This document shows, piece after piece, positions 8,786 to 17,686 of a stretch of 64,000 nucleotides of DNA. Position numbers and translations under genes: made by a program. The notes below the pieces were generated by a model, which saw only the letters and a list, made by a program, of their open reading frames with translations, was not told the DNA's origin and ran no database searches. Origin of the DNA: Halioxenophilus sp033283405 (GTDB lineage Bacteria > Pseudomonadota > Gammaproteobacteria > Pseudomonadales > Cellvibrionaceae); assembly GCF_033283405.1 (NCBI RefSeq), contig NZ_JAWMQR010000008.1:186001-250000 (forward strand). Reading direction: 5' to 3'. How positions within the stretch are numbered: the stretch's first letter is position 1; every line of letters starts with the position of its first letter.

Positions 8786-9253
8786 GTGTTGGACCAAAGC
8801 CCGTTTGTCATCGCCAGCATTGCCAGCCAGCAGACCCACGCCCTGCGGCAGCAGCTGCTGCGCCCCCATCAAAGCCTGGCCGAGATGGCCTACCCCGGCG
8901 ATGACGACAGTACCAGCCGCCATTTTGGCGCCCACATCGGCGACGGGCCACTGCTGGGTATCGTCTCTATCTACTGCCAACCCCACGCCACCCAACCCGG
9001 CCAGCCCGCCTGGCAATTGCGCGCCATGGCCACTGCCGGCGAGGTGCGAGGCTTAGGCCTTGGCCGCCAGCTGCTGAACGCGGCCGAGGCCTACGCCCGT
9101 AGCGTCAACCCAGAGGGCTGCTGGCTCTGGGCCAATGCCCGCGAAAGCGCCCTCGGCTTTTACCAAGCCTGCGGCTACCGCGTGCTGGGGGAGCTGTTTG
9201 AGGTACCCGGTGTGGGGCCACACCGCATTATTGAAAAGTGGTTAGCCAAATAA
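8786..9253 (+). CDS. GNAT-family N-acetyltransferase
   Basis: 155 residues. The acetyl-CoA-binding motif A is clear (LRAMATAGEVRGLGLGRQLL), followed by ANARESALGFYQACGYRVLGE, typical of general GNAT enzymes. An upstream extension of the frame runs through tlyA; the start is placed at GTG 8786 because AAGGA lies five bases before it. The substrate is unknown. The 3' end overlaps the end of lrgB by 12 bp. Confidence 0.87.
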   Translation: MLDQSPFVIASIASQQTHALRQQLLRPHQSLAEMAYPGDDDSTSRHFGAHIGDGPLLGIVSIYCQPHATQPGQPAWQLRAMATAGEVRGLGLGRQLLNAAEAYARSVNPEGCWLWANARESALGFYQACGYRVLGELFEVPGVGPHRIIEKWLAK

Positions 9254-9955
9254 CCAGGTGTGGGCGTAGGGCAGCAGAAAGGCACTGAGGCAGCCGGTTA
9301 AACCCATGCCCAACCCCGCCAGGGCACCGCAACGGACGCTGATCTCAAAGCCCCGGGCGGTACCCAGCCCGTGGCAGTTGATGCCCAACACCAACCCCTG
9401 CAGGCGATCATCGGTTAACCCCACCAGGCGAAAAATGGTCGGCGCCATCAAGCCGCCAATAATGCCGGTAAATACCGTTACCGCGGTGGCCAGTACCACC
9501 AGGCCGCCAATGCTCTGCGCCACGCCGATGGCGATGGGACTGGTGACCGATTTTGGCATCAGGCTGACCAGCACCTGCTGATCGGCGCCGGCCAGCCAGG
9601 CACAGCCGAGTGCCACCGCCGGCGCCACAATGGCGCCAAACACAATCACCACCATGGCCGGCAGCACCAGGCCGCGCAGGGCCGCCAGCTCAGCCTTCAA
9701 CGGCACCGCCAGGGCGACAATCAACGGCCCCAGAAAGAACATCACCACCGAGTTGTTGCGCAGGTAGTCGGCGTAGTTGATTGGCATCAGGCTAATAGCA
9801 CCCGCGATAATTAACGAGCCCACCAGCACTGGGTGCAACCACACCTTGTTGCCCGAGGCGCGGTAAGCCAGCAGGCCAATCTGAAAGGCCGCCAGGGTCA
9901 ACAGCATGCTGGTCAGGGGCAGGCTGGCCACCTGGTTAAGGGCGCTGTCGCTCAT
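9242..9955 (-). CDS. lrgB: LrgB/CidB-family membrane protein
   Basis: 237 residues, highly hydrophobic, with LrgB features such as LMPKSVTSPIAIGVAQSIGG and GINCHGLGTARGFE. The start at ATG 9955 overlaps the lrgA stop in TGATG, so the two are translationally coupled. LrgAB/CidAB proteins act in murein hydrolase export and programmed lysis in Gram-positives, and related pairs move pyruvate or glycolate in other organisms; the role here is not determined by the sequence. Confidence 0.9.
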   Translation of the reverse strand: MSDSALNQVASLPLTSMLLTLAAFQIGLLAYRASGNKVWLHPVLVGSLIIAGAISLMPINYADYLRNNSVVMFFLGPLIVALAVPLKAELAALRGLVLPAMVVIVFGAIVAPAVALGCAWLAGADQQVLVSLMPKSVTSPIAIGVAQSIGGLVVLATAVTVFTGIIGGLMAPTIFRLVGLTDDRLQGLVLGINCHGLGTARGFEISVRCGALAGLGMGLTGCLSAFLLPYAHTWLFG

Positions 9956-10290
9956 CACGGCCGGCACATCCACTTCAACAGCAGCGCACACAGGGTGATG
10001 GAGATGGCCGTGCCACCCACCACCGCTGCCAGCAGCGCCGGCCACTGGCCAATCACCGATTCCGGCAGGAAGAAGAGCCCCGCGCCCGCCGGCAAAAACA
10101 TCACCGCGATGTTTTTCACCAGCGTGTCACTGACTTTGGTGAGTGATTGCGGGGTGGGCACCACCAGCAGCACAGCGAACAACAGCACCAGGCCCACCAC
10201 CGGCCCCGGCACCAGCCAGCCGAAACTGCGCACAATCAGCTCCCCCAGAAGCTGGAAGCCGAACAGCCAAAGCAGACCCTTGATGACCAC
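9955..10290 (-). CDS. lrgA: LrgA/CidA-family holin-like protein
   Basis: 111 residues with four hydrophobic segments. LGELIVRSFGWLVPGPVVGLVLL and FLPAGAGLFF are LrgA signatures. The GTG start at 10290 is three bases after the dsbB stop, so dsbB-lrgA-lrgB reads as one operon. The pair with lrgB is standard, but the link to dsbB is not commonly noted. Confidence 0.88.
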   Translation of the reverse strand: MVIKGLLWLFGFQLLGELIVRSFGWLVPGPVVGLVLLFAVLLVVPTPQSLTKVSDTLVKNIAVMFLPAGAGLFFLPESVIGQWPALLAAVVGGTAISITLCALLLKWMCRP

Positions 10291-10293
10291 TCT

Positions 10294-10800
10294 TTAAGCC
10301 TTGCGCAAAATTTGCCAAAGGTTTATCAGCGCCAGGCCGATAAAAGCCACCAGAGTCCAACCGGGAATGCTGACGCCGAGGAAGGTCCACACCACCTCGG
10401 CACAGTTGCCATCGCCGCGCAGCAGCACGGCCAGAGCATCTTTCAGGGGGAAGGCATCGAGGATATAACCGAGGCTTGGGCCACAGGCGGGCACCAGGTC
10501 CTCCGGCAGGCTCTGCAGCCAGAGCTGGCGCGATGAGAAGCCACCACCAATGATGGCCAACAGCATTCCCAGGCCGGCCAGCACCCGTCGCCAGCCGTAG
10601 CGCACCCCCAACAGGGCCGCCACGGCAGCGGTAACACCAACGGCTATAATGAAAATACGCTGGGTAATACAGAGGGCACAGGGTGTTAAACCCAGCTGAT
10701 ATTGAAAATAGAGGCCGACGCCGATCAGGCCGGCACTGCCCAGCGCCAAAATCAGGTTAGTGAGCCGGATACCGGGCATTAAAGAGTTTTTTTGAAACAC
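10294..10800 (-). CDS. dsbB: Disulfide bond formation protein B
   Basis: 168 residues and four membrane segments. The two redox pairs are present: Cys41-Cys44 (TPCALC) in the first periplasmic loop and Cys106 with Cys133 in the second, close to the E. coli spacing. DsbB reoxidises DsbA and passes electrons to quinone. The start is taken at GTG 10800, with AGGA nine bases upstream; ATG 10779 is an alternative with no visible ribosome site. An active DsbA-DsbB route fits the disulfide needs of the type II secretion system nearby. Confidence 0.93.
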   Translation of the reverse strand: MFQKNSLMPGIRLTNLILALGSAGLIGVGLYFQYQLGLTPCALCITQRIFIIAVGVTAAVAALLGVRYGWRRVLAGLGMLLAIIGGGFSSRQLWLQSLPEDLVPACGPSLGYILDAFPLKDALAVLLRGDGNCAEVVWTFLGVSIPGWTLVAFIGLALINLWQILRKA

Positions 10801-10978
10801 AGTTTGAATTCCTAACCGCTGCCATTTTGGGGGCAGTGTAATGGATTTTGAGGCTGGCTGTTACCGTCCGACAGCGAGCACCGAAACCACCACAACGATC
10901 AACGCGCGAATGCCAGGCATCTGGCGTTAACAAAGCCAATAGCCGCCGCTGGGCGGGACTTAAACAGGAGGTTCGACC

Positions 10979-11401
10979 TTGTTAGTTAACAGATTACTCG
11001 CCGCCACGCTGCTCCTGCTGGTTGCCGCAGGCAGCTGGGCTCAGGAGGAGACCGAGGCCGAGCAGTCCACCATCCCCCCATCGGCGATCTACATCCCCTT
11101 GAAGCCATCGTTTGTAGTCAACTACGGTGGCCCCGGTAAGCTCAGGTACATCAAGGCCGACATTACCCTGCGCGTGCAGGATACCACCACCGCCAATCAG
11201 GTCCGCCACCATCTCCCCTATCTGCGCAACAACCTGGTACTGCTGCTCTCCAAACAGACGGATGAGTCGATCGATACCCAACAGGGCAAGGAGATTTTGC
11301 GCCAGGCGGCGCTGGCGGAGATGCACGCGGTACTGGAGGAGGAAGAGGGCAGTAGCGGCATCATCGACCTCTACTTCGATAACTTCATTATTCAGCGCTA
11401 G
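10979..11401 (+). CDS. FliL-family protein with an exported N-terminus
   Basis: 140 residues. A signal-peptide-like segment (LLAATLLLLVAAGSWA, about 5-21) is followed by an acidic linker and a FliL-like domain (YIPLKPSFVVNYGG, YIKADITLRVQD, HHLPYLRNNLVLLLS, FDNFIIQ). Classical FliL is anchored by one helix beside the flagellar stator; here the hydrophobic segment ends in an AQA site and may be cleaved. There are no flagellar genes in the window. TTG 10979 is chosen because a consensus AGGAGG lies seven bases upstream. The role is uncertain. Confidence 0.8.
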   Translation: MLVNRLLAATLLLLVAAGSWAQEETEAEQSTIPPSAIYIPLKPSFVVNYGGPGKLRYIKADITLRVQDTTTANQVRHHLPYLRNNLVLLLSKQTDESIDTQQGKEILRQAALAEMHAVLEEEEGSSGIIDLYFDNFIIQR

Positions 11402-11999
11402 CGGCGAAGCTTTCCGGCAGCTGCTGCCGGAGGCGGCCGGCCTCGGCCAGCATCTGCGGCAGTATTCCCTCGAAGTCCTCGGCCAACTCTACGTAGCTTC
11501 GCTCCAGGCCGGTAAAGCCGGCGGCCAGCCCCAGGGGTCGGGCTCGGCGACTCTCCATGCGGCTTAAAATGATCTGCAGCTCGGCGAAATGGCGATAACT
11601 GGCCAACAGATCTATCTCCGAGCTGATCGCCAGCCAGCGCTGGGCGTTCGCCGGTAGGCACTCGTTAAAGCTGGCCATGGTCTGGTAGTAGCTACGGGTG
11701 AATTGGGCGAGCGGCGTTGGGTGGACTCGCGCCCAGTGGCGGGCCAGAAAGTGATCCAGCACCAAGTCCACCAGCACGCCGGCAATGCGTCGGTGCTGCT
11801 CGCCGAGGCGCGCCTGGGCCTGGCGAAAACCGGGCTGTTGGTTGCTCCAGGCATCCAGCTGACGATGCAACCAGATACCCTGTTCCACCGCCAGAGGCAA
11901 GCGGCCGCGCAGAGGCCCTTTGACAAAATCACCCAAGACACCCCCCACCTGTAACCCCCCAGAGTCACCGGCCAGCAGAATATGGGCTAGATAATTCAA
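11388..11999 (-). CDS. acpH: Acyl carrier protein phosphodiesterase-like protein (AcpH)
   Basis: 203 residues beginning MNYLAHILLA, with GDFVKGPLRG, GIWLHRQLDAW and a DLVLDHFLARHW segment whose His and Asp residues resemble the HD-type active site of AcpH. The enzyme removes the phosphopantetheine arm of acyl carrier protein. The start overlaps the gshA stop by 4 bp, so the two are co-transcribed; the 3' end overlaps the FliL-like gene by 14 bp tail to tail. Confidence 0.85.
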   Translation of the reverse strand: MNYLAHILLAGDSGGLQVGGVLGDFVKGPLRGRLPLAVEQGIWLHRQLDAWSNQQPGFRQAQARLGEQHRRIAGVLVDLVLDHFLARHWARVHPTPLAQFTRSYYQTMASFNECLPANAQRWLAISSEIDLLASYRHFAELQIILSRMESRRARPLGLAAGFTGLERSYVELAEDFEGILPQMLAEAGRLRQQLPESFAASAE

Positions 12000-13597
12000 G
12001 ACATCTCGGCGCGGGAGCAGAAGTCGTATTGCGCATAGTAGTTGCGCAGGTACTGCTCAAAGGTGAGGTCGTCCTTGCTTTCGATATCCGCCTGTTCGGC
12101 CAGGGACTGCTCGGCAATGGCCGCCATCTGTGCCAATAGCTCCGAGTCCTGCGGCTGGCTTTGGAAATGGCGGCTATGCTGCTTGGCCATGGCCAGGGTA
12201 AGCTCCAGGAACTCCAGTTTCTGTTCGCGCATGTCGTGCAGCAGGCGGGCGGATGGGGTCAGCTCTGGGTCGACCAGGTAGGTTCGAAAGAGCGCCAGTG
12301 CCGCGCCATAACCCTGGTTGCCGCAGGCGCTGTCGAGCAGCTCGGCCACCGGCAACATGGCATCCATCAACTCCAGGCCCCACTGCTGCAGCGGCTTCTC
12401 GCCGTCGGTGGTAACCAGCTTCAGGCCCGGTTCGCGGCCGCGGTTGACGGTGCGCAGTTGGTTCTCCTGCACCGCCCGGAACTCCTTCTCAAAAGTGCGC
12501 GGACTCGGCTGCAGGCAGCAGTAGAGCAAGAAGATATCGAGCAGCAGCATCTGCTCACGGCTGATGCCCAGCGGCTCGTAGGGGTTGAGGTCGACGCAGC
12601 GCACCTCGATGTACTCCACGCCGCGATAACAGAGCGCGGTGAGTGCGGTTTCGCCATAGCGCGCGGTGCGCTTGGGACGGATGGCACTGTAGAACTCGTT
12701 TTCAATCTGCAACAGTGAGGTGTTGAGCTGGCTGGGCTTGCCATCGGCGCCCAGGGTGCCCAGCTCTGCGTACTCCGGGTAGGGGGTACTGATGGCGCTG
12801 CACAAGGTGCGCAGGTAGGAGCCAAGCTGGTTGTAGTCGATCACCAGGCTCTTTTGCGCGTTGCTCTGGTAACCCAAATCGCCCATACGCAGGGAGGTGG
12901 CATAGGGCAGGTAGAGGGTGCGGCCGCTCTCGTTCCAGCGCTGCAGTTTGTGGTCGCGGTCACTGACAAAACAGCCACACACCGCCGGCGAGGCACCAAA
13001 CAGATAGATCAGCAGCCAGTAGTAACGGCGGAAATTGCGAATCAGATCGAAGTAGCGCACCGTGCGAAACTGCTGCATATCCAGGTTGCTGAGCGCCTGG
13101 GAGTGCAGGTGAGCCCAGAAAGGGCTGGGCAGGGAGAAGTTGTAGTGGATGCCGGCGATGGTTTGCATCTTGCGGCCATAGCGCTGGCTAAGACCGAGGC
13201 GATAGATGGTTTTCATCTGACCGACATTGGAGCTGCCATACTGGGCGACGGGAATGGAGTCGTCCTCACCCAGCATACAAGGCATGCTGTTTGGCCACAG
13301 GTGCTCGTCGGCCAGATGCAGATGGGTGAACTGGTGAATGGCAGCCAGCTGATCGATAACGGCATCCACCTGGTGTGACGGAGGCGTAATAAACTCCATC
13401 AGCGCTTCGCTAAAGTCGGTGGTGATCTGGCCGTGGGTGAGCGCCGAGCCCAACGCTTTGGGGTGCGGCGTGTGGGCCAGGGCGCCCAGCCCGGAAACCC
13501 GCAGGCTCTCTTTCTCCACACCGCGCATCATGCCGCACACCAGGGGAGCATTCTCCGGCAGGCTGAGGTCAGCCAGCAAATTCGAGAAATCGGCCAC
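11996..13597 (-). CDS. gshA: Glutamate-cysteine ligase (proteobacterial type)
   Basis: 533 residues, close to the E. coli enzyme (518). Signatures include RGVEKESLRV near the start, LTHGQITTDFSEALMEFITP, AGIHYNFSLP and GVEYIEVRCVDLNPYEP. It makes gamma-glutamylcysteine, the first step of glutathione synthesis. acpH overlaps its stop and a small unknown gene lies 52 bp upstream on the same strand. Confidence 0.96.
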   Translation of the reverse strand: MADFSNLLADLSLPENAPLVCGMMRGVEKESLRVSGLGALAHTPHPKALGSALTHGQITTDFSEALMEFITPPSHQVDAVIDQLAAIHQFTHLHLADEHLWPNSMPCMLGEDDSIPVAQYGSSNVGQMKTIYRLGLSQRYGRKMQTIAGIHYNFSLPSPFWAHLHSQALSNLDMQQFRTVRYFDLIRNFRRYYWLLIYLFGASPAVCGCFVSDRDHKLQRWNESGRTLYLPYATSLRMGDLGYQSNAQKSLVIDYNQLGSYLRTLCSAISTPYPEYAELGTLGADGKPSQLNTSLLQIENEFYSAIRPKRTARYGETALTALCYRGVEYIEVRCVDLNPYEPLGISREQMLLLDIFLLYCCLQPSPRTFEKEFRAVQENQLRTVNRGREPGLKLVTTDGEKPLQQWGLELMDAMLPVAELLDSACGNQGYGAALALFRTYLVDPELTPSARLLHDMREQKLEFLELTLAMAKQHSRHFQSQPQDSELLAQMAAIAEQSLAEQADIESKDDLTFEQYLRNYYAQYDFCSRAEMS

Positions 13598-13649
13598 AGG
13601 GGCTCCTTAAATGATCAACAAGGGTTGGCAGGTGGCAGCACCACCCGGC

Positions 13650-14030
13650 CTAGGCACTTTCGGCTCGAAAGAAATCCATGTGCACATCTGCGCCGCCATC
13701 CTGGGGCGGGTTGGCATCGCTCTCGCTGGCTTGGGGTGACGCCTGGCTTGTGCTGGCGTCGCCCTCAACCGCGGCCTCCTCTTCAACGACCACCGGCGGC
13801 TCAACAATCCACTCCGCTGGAACTTGTGGCACGCCTTTTTCTGAAACCGGCAGTTCGACTATTTCAATTCTCTGGCCAAAATCTCGGGCGCTGATCTCAA
13901 ACACCTCGTTGATGGCTTCATCTTTGTGGTGCGCCCGAAACAGGCTGGCCGCTTCCCGCCCGGAGACCCACTCGCCCTGGCGATTGAAAAAATAACCGTG
14001 TTGATTACGCAACAAAAATACTTGTGTCAT
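13650..14030 (-). CDS. Conserved-looking small protein of unknown function
   Basis: 126 residues. The first 65 form a compact, non-repetitive region (GYFFNRQGEWVSGREAASLF, FEISARDFGQRIEIVELPV) that could be a small domain; the rest is acidic, Ser/Ala-rich and probably disordered. There is no signal peptide or membrane segment. It lies directly upstream of gshA on the same strand and may share its transcript. I do not recognise the family. Confidence 0.6.
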   Translation of the reverse strand: MTQVFLLRNQHGYFFNRQGEWVSGREAASLFRAHHKDEAINEVFEISARDFGQRIEIVELPVSEKGVPQVPAEWIVEPPVVVEEEAAVEGDASTSQASPQASESDANPPQDGGADVHMDFFRAESA

Positions 14031-14719
14031 GCCCTACTCTTGTTGGTGAGTTTGTCGATTGCCCCTGGCAGCAACGCTCCTGCCAATGCCGGAGGCTACC
14101 CTAAAGCAGCACACATAAAGGCGCCACTGGCCAAGCCGACCGATTTTATACCGATTCTCCGGCAATTGGTTTAACGAAAATTAAAAACCTTAACGCCATC
14201 CGACTCAGCAAGTGCCCGCCGGCAAACAGGCAAGATGGTGGCAAACCGCCAGATTTAAACCCCTCTTGCCGCCAGCGCCCGGGTCGCCACCACGGGTGGC
14301 TTATAACCAACCGGGCAGAAGAAAATAACAACGTCCCAAAATTGTCATATTAATGTCGCATTATCGCCGCCCTTGCGAGAAAATCGGCACCCCGGTGTCA
14401 TGGGTGACAGTCCCTGCTTTGCCAAGTTGTGCACTAGACTTCAGTTAAATTCTCACAAGTTTGTGCTAACAACCCGTTTTTTAAGGTAAAAAAGGTGATT
14501 TTCTATTCGGAGCGGGTATTATTGGGGGTTCCCCTGGAAGTGACTGATCACAATTGGAGATGGCGCCGGTATCTTTATACCGCGAGCTCAGTCACCTCAA
14601 CACCCGCAAAGCTGGCAATGGAGTGCGCTGATGGCGCGATCGAACCAAATTCAAATACGACTATCTGAGCTCCGGCACCCGCGCCAGAATTGCAATAGTA
14701 AGCGACTAACAAACTAGCC
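14031..14719. other. Long gap upstream of the type II secretion operon
   Basis: 689 bases without a supportable gene. It presumably carries the divergent promoters for the small gene at 14030 and for gspC. An inverted repeat TGTCA-TGGG-TGACA lies at 14396-14409, and AT-rich segments occur around 14440-14500. No promoter or riboswitch could be assigned with confidence. Confidence 0.5.
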
Positions 14720-15697
14720 ATGAACCGTCCCTCAGCCATAGACAGCTTCTCGTCTCAGGTGCAGCGCCATCTCGGCACGCCCCAGAGCCTGGCTGTTTTG
14801 CGCAACCTGCTGGTACTGACCATGCTGTTGTGGGCCTGTTTCACCCTGGCGCGACTGTTTTGGTTGATGGTGCCGGAGCCCGATCTACCCGAGGTTGCCA
14901 GCACCAGTCCACGCAATGCCCTGGTACGCAACACCCCCACCAGCGTCGGCGACGTCGACCTGGAGCCACTGCTGGCCACAGAGCTGTTCGGCCCCCTGGA
15001 CGCCACCGCCCCCGAGCCGGAGGTGGCCCAGCCGGTAGCGGTAGAGACCGCCGCCGAAACCAAATTAAACCTGACGCTCAAGGGCGTTATTAAAAGCAGT
15101 ATCGCCGAGAACTCCCAGGCAATTATCGCCCACGGCCGCGAGGAGAAGGTCTATCACGTCGGCGACTCGCTGCCCGGCGGCGCCCGGGTGCTGCTCTATC
15201 AGGTGGATTCAGATCGGGTGATTCTCGACAACGCCGGCCGCAAAGAGGCGCTCAACCTGTTTGATAAAAACGCCGTCAGCAGCGCCAGCAGCGCACCGGA
15301 ACCGGCCGGCCGGGCCGGGCCGGTGGTCGACTTCAGTAACGAGCCAGTCACCGCTGGGCTGAACGACGACAGCGACAACGAGGAGGAGGCGCCCGAGCAA
15401 CGCGTCATCTCCAGTGTGCCTAAATCCCTGGCGGAGGTGATCAAATTCAGTGTCGCCCGGGAAGATGGCGAAATTATTGGCTACAAAATTCGACCGGGGC
15501 GCGACCGCGACACCTTCAGCTCCCTGGGTTTAGAAACCAACGACATAGTTACCGACATAAACGGTATTGCTTTGACCAGTTCCGGCAGCGTAACCCAGGT
15601 TTACCGCGAGATGCGCACGGCCACCAGTGCCACGGTGACCCTGCTGCGCGATGGCCAGTCAATGCAAATTAACGTTTCGCTCGATACAGACCAGTGA
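14720..15697 (+). CDS. gspC: Type II secretion protein GspC
   Basis: 325 residues. A short cytoplasmic tail and one membrane helix (about 28-52) lead to the homology region (LFGPL, LNLTLKGVIKS, VYHVGDSLPGGARVLLYQVDSDRVILDN; about 80-175), a Ser/Pro/Asp-rich linker, and a C-terminal PDZ domain (about 235-320; YKIRPGRDRDTFSSLGLETNDIVTDING). GspC links the inner-membrane platform to the secretin and helps choose substrates. It is the first gene of gspC-N and overlaps gspD by 4 bp. Confidence 0.95.
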   Translation: MNRPSAIDSFSSQVQRHLGTPQSLAVLRNLLVLTMLLWACFTLARLFWLMVPEPDLPEVASTSPRNALVRNTPTSVGDVDLEPLLATELFGPLDATAPEPEVAQPVAVETAAETKLNLTLKGVIKSSIAENSQAIIAHGREEKVYHVGDSLPGGARVLLYQVDSDRVILDNAGRKEALNLFDKNAVSSASSAPEPAGRAGPVVDFSNEPVTAGLNDDSDNEEEAPEQRVISSVPKSLAEVIKFSVAREDGEIIGYKIRPGRDRDTFSSLGLETNDIVTDINGIALTSSGSVTQVYREMRTATSATVTLLRDGQSMQINVSLDTDQ

Positions 15698-17670
15698 GGA
15701 TCAACGTGCGTGCACTCATCCTAGCCGCCCTAATCGTCTGCGCGCTGCCGGCCTTTGGCCAGGCCAACAAGCCCGAGACACTAACGCTCAACTTCAACGA
15801 TGCCGATATCGTTGAGGTAATACGCTACGTCGCCGACCGCACCGGCAAAACCGTGATTATCGACCCGCGCGTGAAGGGCAAGGTGCAGGTCTTCACCAAC
15901 GGCGAAGTGACCCAGGACCAGGCCTACTCGCTGCTGCTCTCCATTCTCGATATCCACGGTTTTACCGCCTACGAAAACGACGGGGTGGTGCGCGTGGTGC
16001 CCAACAAGGATGTGCGCTCATCGCCCATTCCGGTGACCAGTAATGCCGTTTCCAAAACCGGCGATGAGTACGTTACCGAGGTGATCGTGCTGCGCAATAT
16101 CTCCGCCGCCAAGGTGCTGCCGGTATTGCGTCCGCTGGTGGCCCAGCACGCCCACATGGCCGCCTACGACCCAAGCAACTCCATTGTTATCTCCGACACC
16201 GCCGCCAACATCGCCCGAGTTAAAAAGATCATCGCCCAGATCGATACCGCCGCCGTGGCCCATACCGAAATCATCGAGCTGGAGTACGCGCCGGTGGCCG
16301 AGGCGCTGAAAATGTTGGAGCAGCTGCTCTCCGGCGACGCCGGCAAGGATACCGGCAACCTGAAGATGGTGGCCGATGCCCGCACCAATTCACTGCTGGT
16401 CAGCGGCGACGAACTGCAGCGCTCGCGGGTGCGCGGCTTGGTCTCCCGTCTCGACCGGCCCCAGGCGCAGACCGGCAACGTACGTGTGCTCTATCTGGAG
16501 TACGCCAAGGCGGCGGATGTGGCCCAGGTATTGGCCAAACTGCTGCAAAATATCGAGAAGTCCGCCAGCACCGACAAAACCAGCACCAGCAAAGCCTCCG
16601 TAGAAGCCGATGAATCCACCAATGCGCTGCTGATCACCGCCGAGGGCGACACCCTGGAGTCCCTGCTGCAGGTGGTCCAGCGGCTCGACATCCGCCGCGC
16701 CCAGGTACTGGTGGAGGCGGTAATCGCCGAAATAGAAGATGTCGACGGTAAAGATCTGGGTATTCAGTGGCTGTTCGCCGATCGCAATGGCGGCTTTGGC
16801 GCCACCTCCAGCGGCGACGGCACTCTCTCTGCCGCCGGCGAACTGGTGCTCTCCGAAGACGACGATGTTCTGGAACAGTTGGCCGGCGCCATCGGCACCC
16901 TCACCGGCACCACTCTGGGTTTGGGTGACTTCGACGGCGAGAAGGGTTTTGTCGCTCTCATCAATGCCCTGCAGGAGAAGACCAACTCCAACATCCTCTC
17001 TACCCCCAGCGTACTCACCACCGACAACCACGAAGCAGAAATCGCCGTCGGCCAGGAGGTGCCCTTCGTCACCGGCAGCTTCACCAGCACCGAGGGTAAC
17101 GTCAGCAACCCCTTCCAGACCATCGAACGGCAGAATGTGGGTATCACCCTGCGGGTGACACCGCACGTCAACGAAGGCAACAAGATTATTCTCGATATCG
17201 TGCAGGAGGTCTCCAGTCTCACCGGCGAGACCAGCGCCTCCGACGTCATCACCAACGAGCGCTCCATCACCACCCAGGTGTTGGCCGCCGATGGCCAGGT
17301 GGTGGTACTGGGCGGCCTGATGCGCGATAACGTGCAGACTTACCAGTCACGCGTGCCGGTATTGGGTAGTATTCCCCTGCTTGGCCGGCTGTTCCGCTCC
17401 AACCGCGATCAGATCACCAAAACCAATCTGTTGGTGTTTATTCGCGCCACGGTCATTCGCGACGACGACACCCTCACCGGCACCACCGCCGAGAAGTACC
17501 GCTTTATCCGCGAGCAGCAACTGCTGCGCCGGGAGCGCAAGGGGCTGTCGCTGGATCGCAAACTGCTGCCAGTGGTTCCGGAGTGGCCCATCGCCCCCGA
17601 CACCGACCTCTCTGGCTACAGCGACACGCTGGATGCCATCGACGCCGAAAAAGCCAAAAAAGACGATTAA
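15694..17670 (+). CDS. gspD: Type II secretion secretin GspD
   Basis: 658 residues. A signal peptide (about 1-22, ending PAFGQA) precedes N0 (LTLNFNDADIVEVIRYVADRTGKTVIIDP), three N1-N3 repeats (such as VTEVIVLRNISAAKVLPVLRP) and the secretin C-domain (VLVEAVIAEI, NSNILSTPSVLTTDN, VGQEVPFVTGS, LVVLGGL-type strand, SRVPVLGSIPLLGRLFR). It forms the outer-membrane channel. GTG at 15694 sits in a GTGA overlap with gspC; GTG 15706 is also possible. Confidence 0.96.
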   Translation: MRINVRALILAALIVCALPAFGQANKPETLTLNFNDADIVEVIRYVADRTGKTVIIDPRVKGKVQVFTNGEVTQDQAYSLLLSILDIHGFTAYENDGVVRVVPNKDVRSSPIPVTSNAVSKTGDEYVTEVIVLRNISAAKVLPVLRPLVAQHAHMAAYDPSNSIVISDTAANIARVKKIIAQIDTAAVAHTEIIELEYAPVAEALKMLEQLLSGDAGKDTGNLKMVADARTNSLLVSGDELQRSRVRGLVSRLDRPQAQTGNVRVLYLEYAKAADVAQVLAKLLQNIEKSASTDKTSTSKASVEADESTNALLITAEGDTLESLLQVVQRLDIRRAQVLVEAVIAEIEDVDGKDLGIQWLFADRNGGFGATSSGDGTLSAAGELVLSEDDDVLEQLAGAIGTLTGTTLGLGDFDGEKGFVALINALQEKTNSNILSTPSVLTTDNHEAEIAVGQEVPFVTGSFTSTEGNVSNPFQTIERQNVGITLRVTPHVNEGNKIILDIVQEVSSLTGETSASDVITNERSITTQVLAADGQVVVLGGLMRDNVQTYQSRVPVLGSIPLLGRLFRSNRDQITKTNLLVFIRATVIRDDDTLTGTTAEKYRFIREQQLLRRERKGLSLDRKLLPVVPEWPIAPDTDLSGYSDTLDAIDAEKAKKDD

Positions 17671-17686
17671 CCCCCAGGGTAGAGTC

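Noticed and set aside
14600..14640. Sigma-54 promoter before gspC (TGGCAATGGAGTGC)
   Set aside because: The -12 element lacks TTGC and the spacing is one base short.
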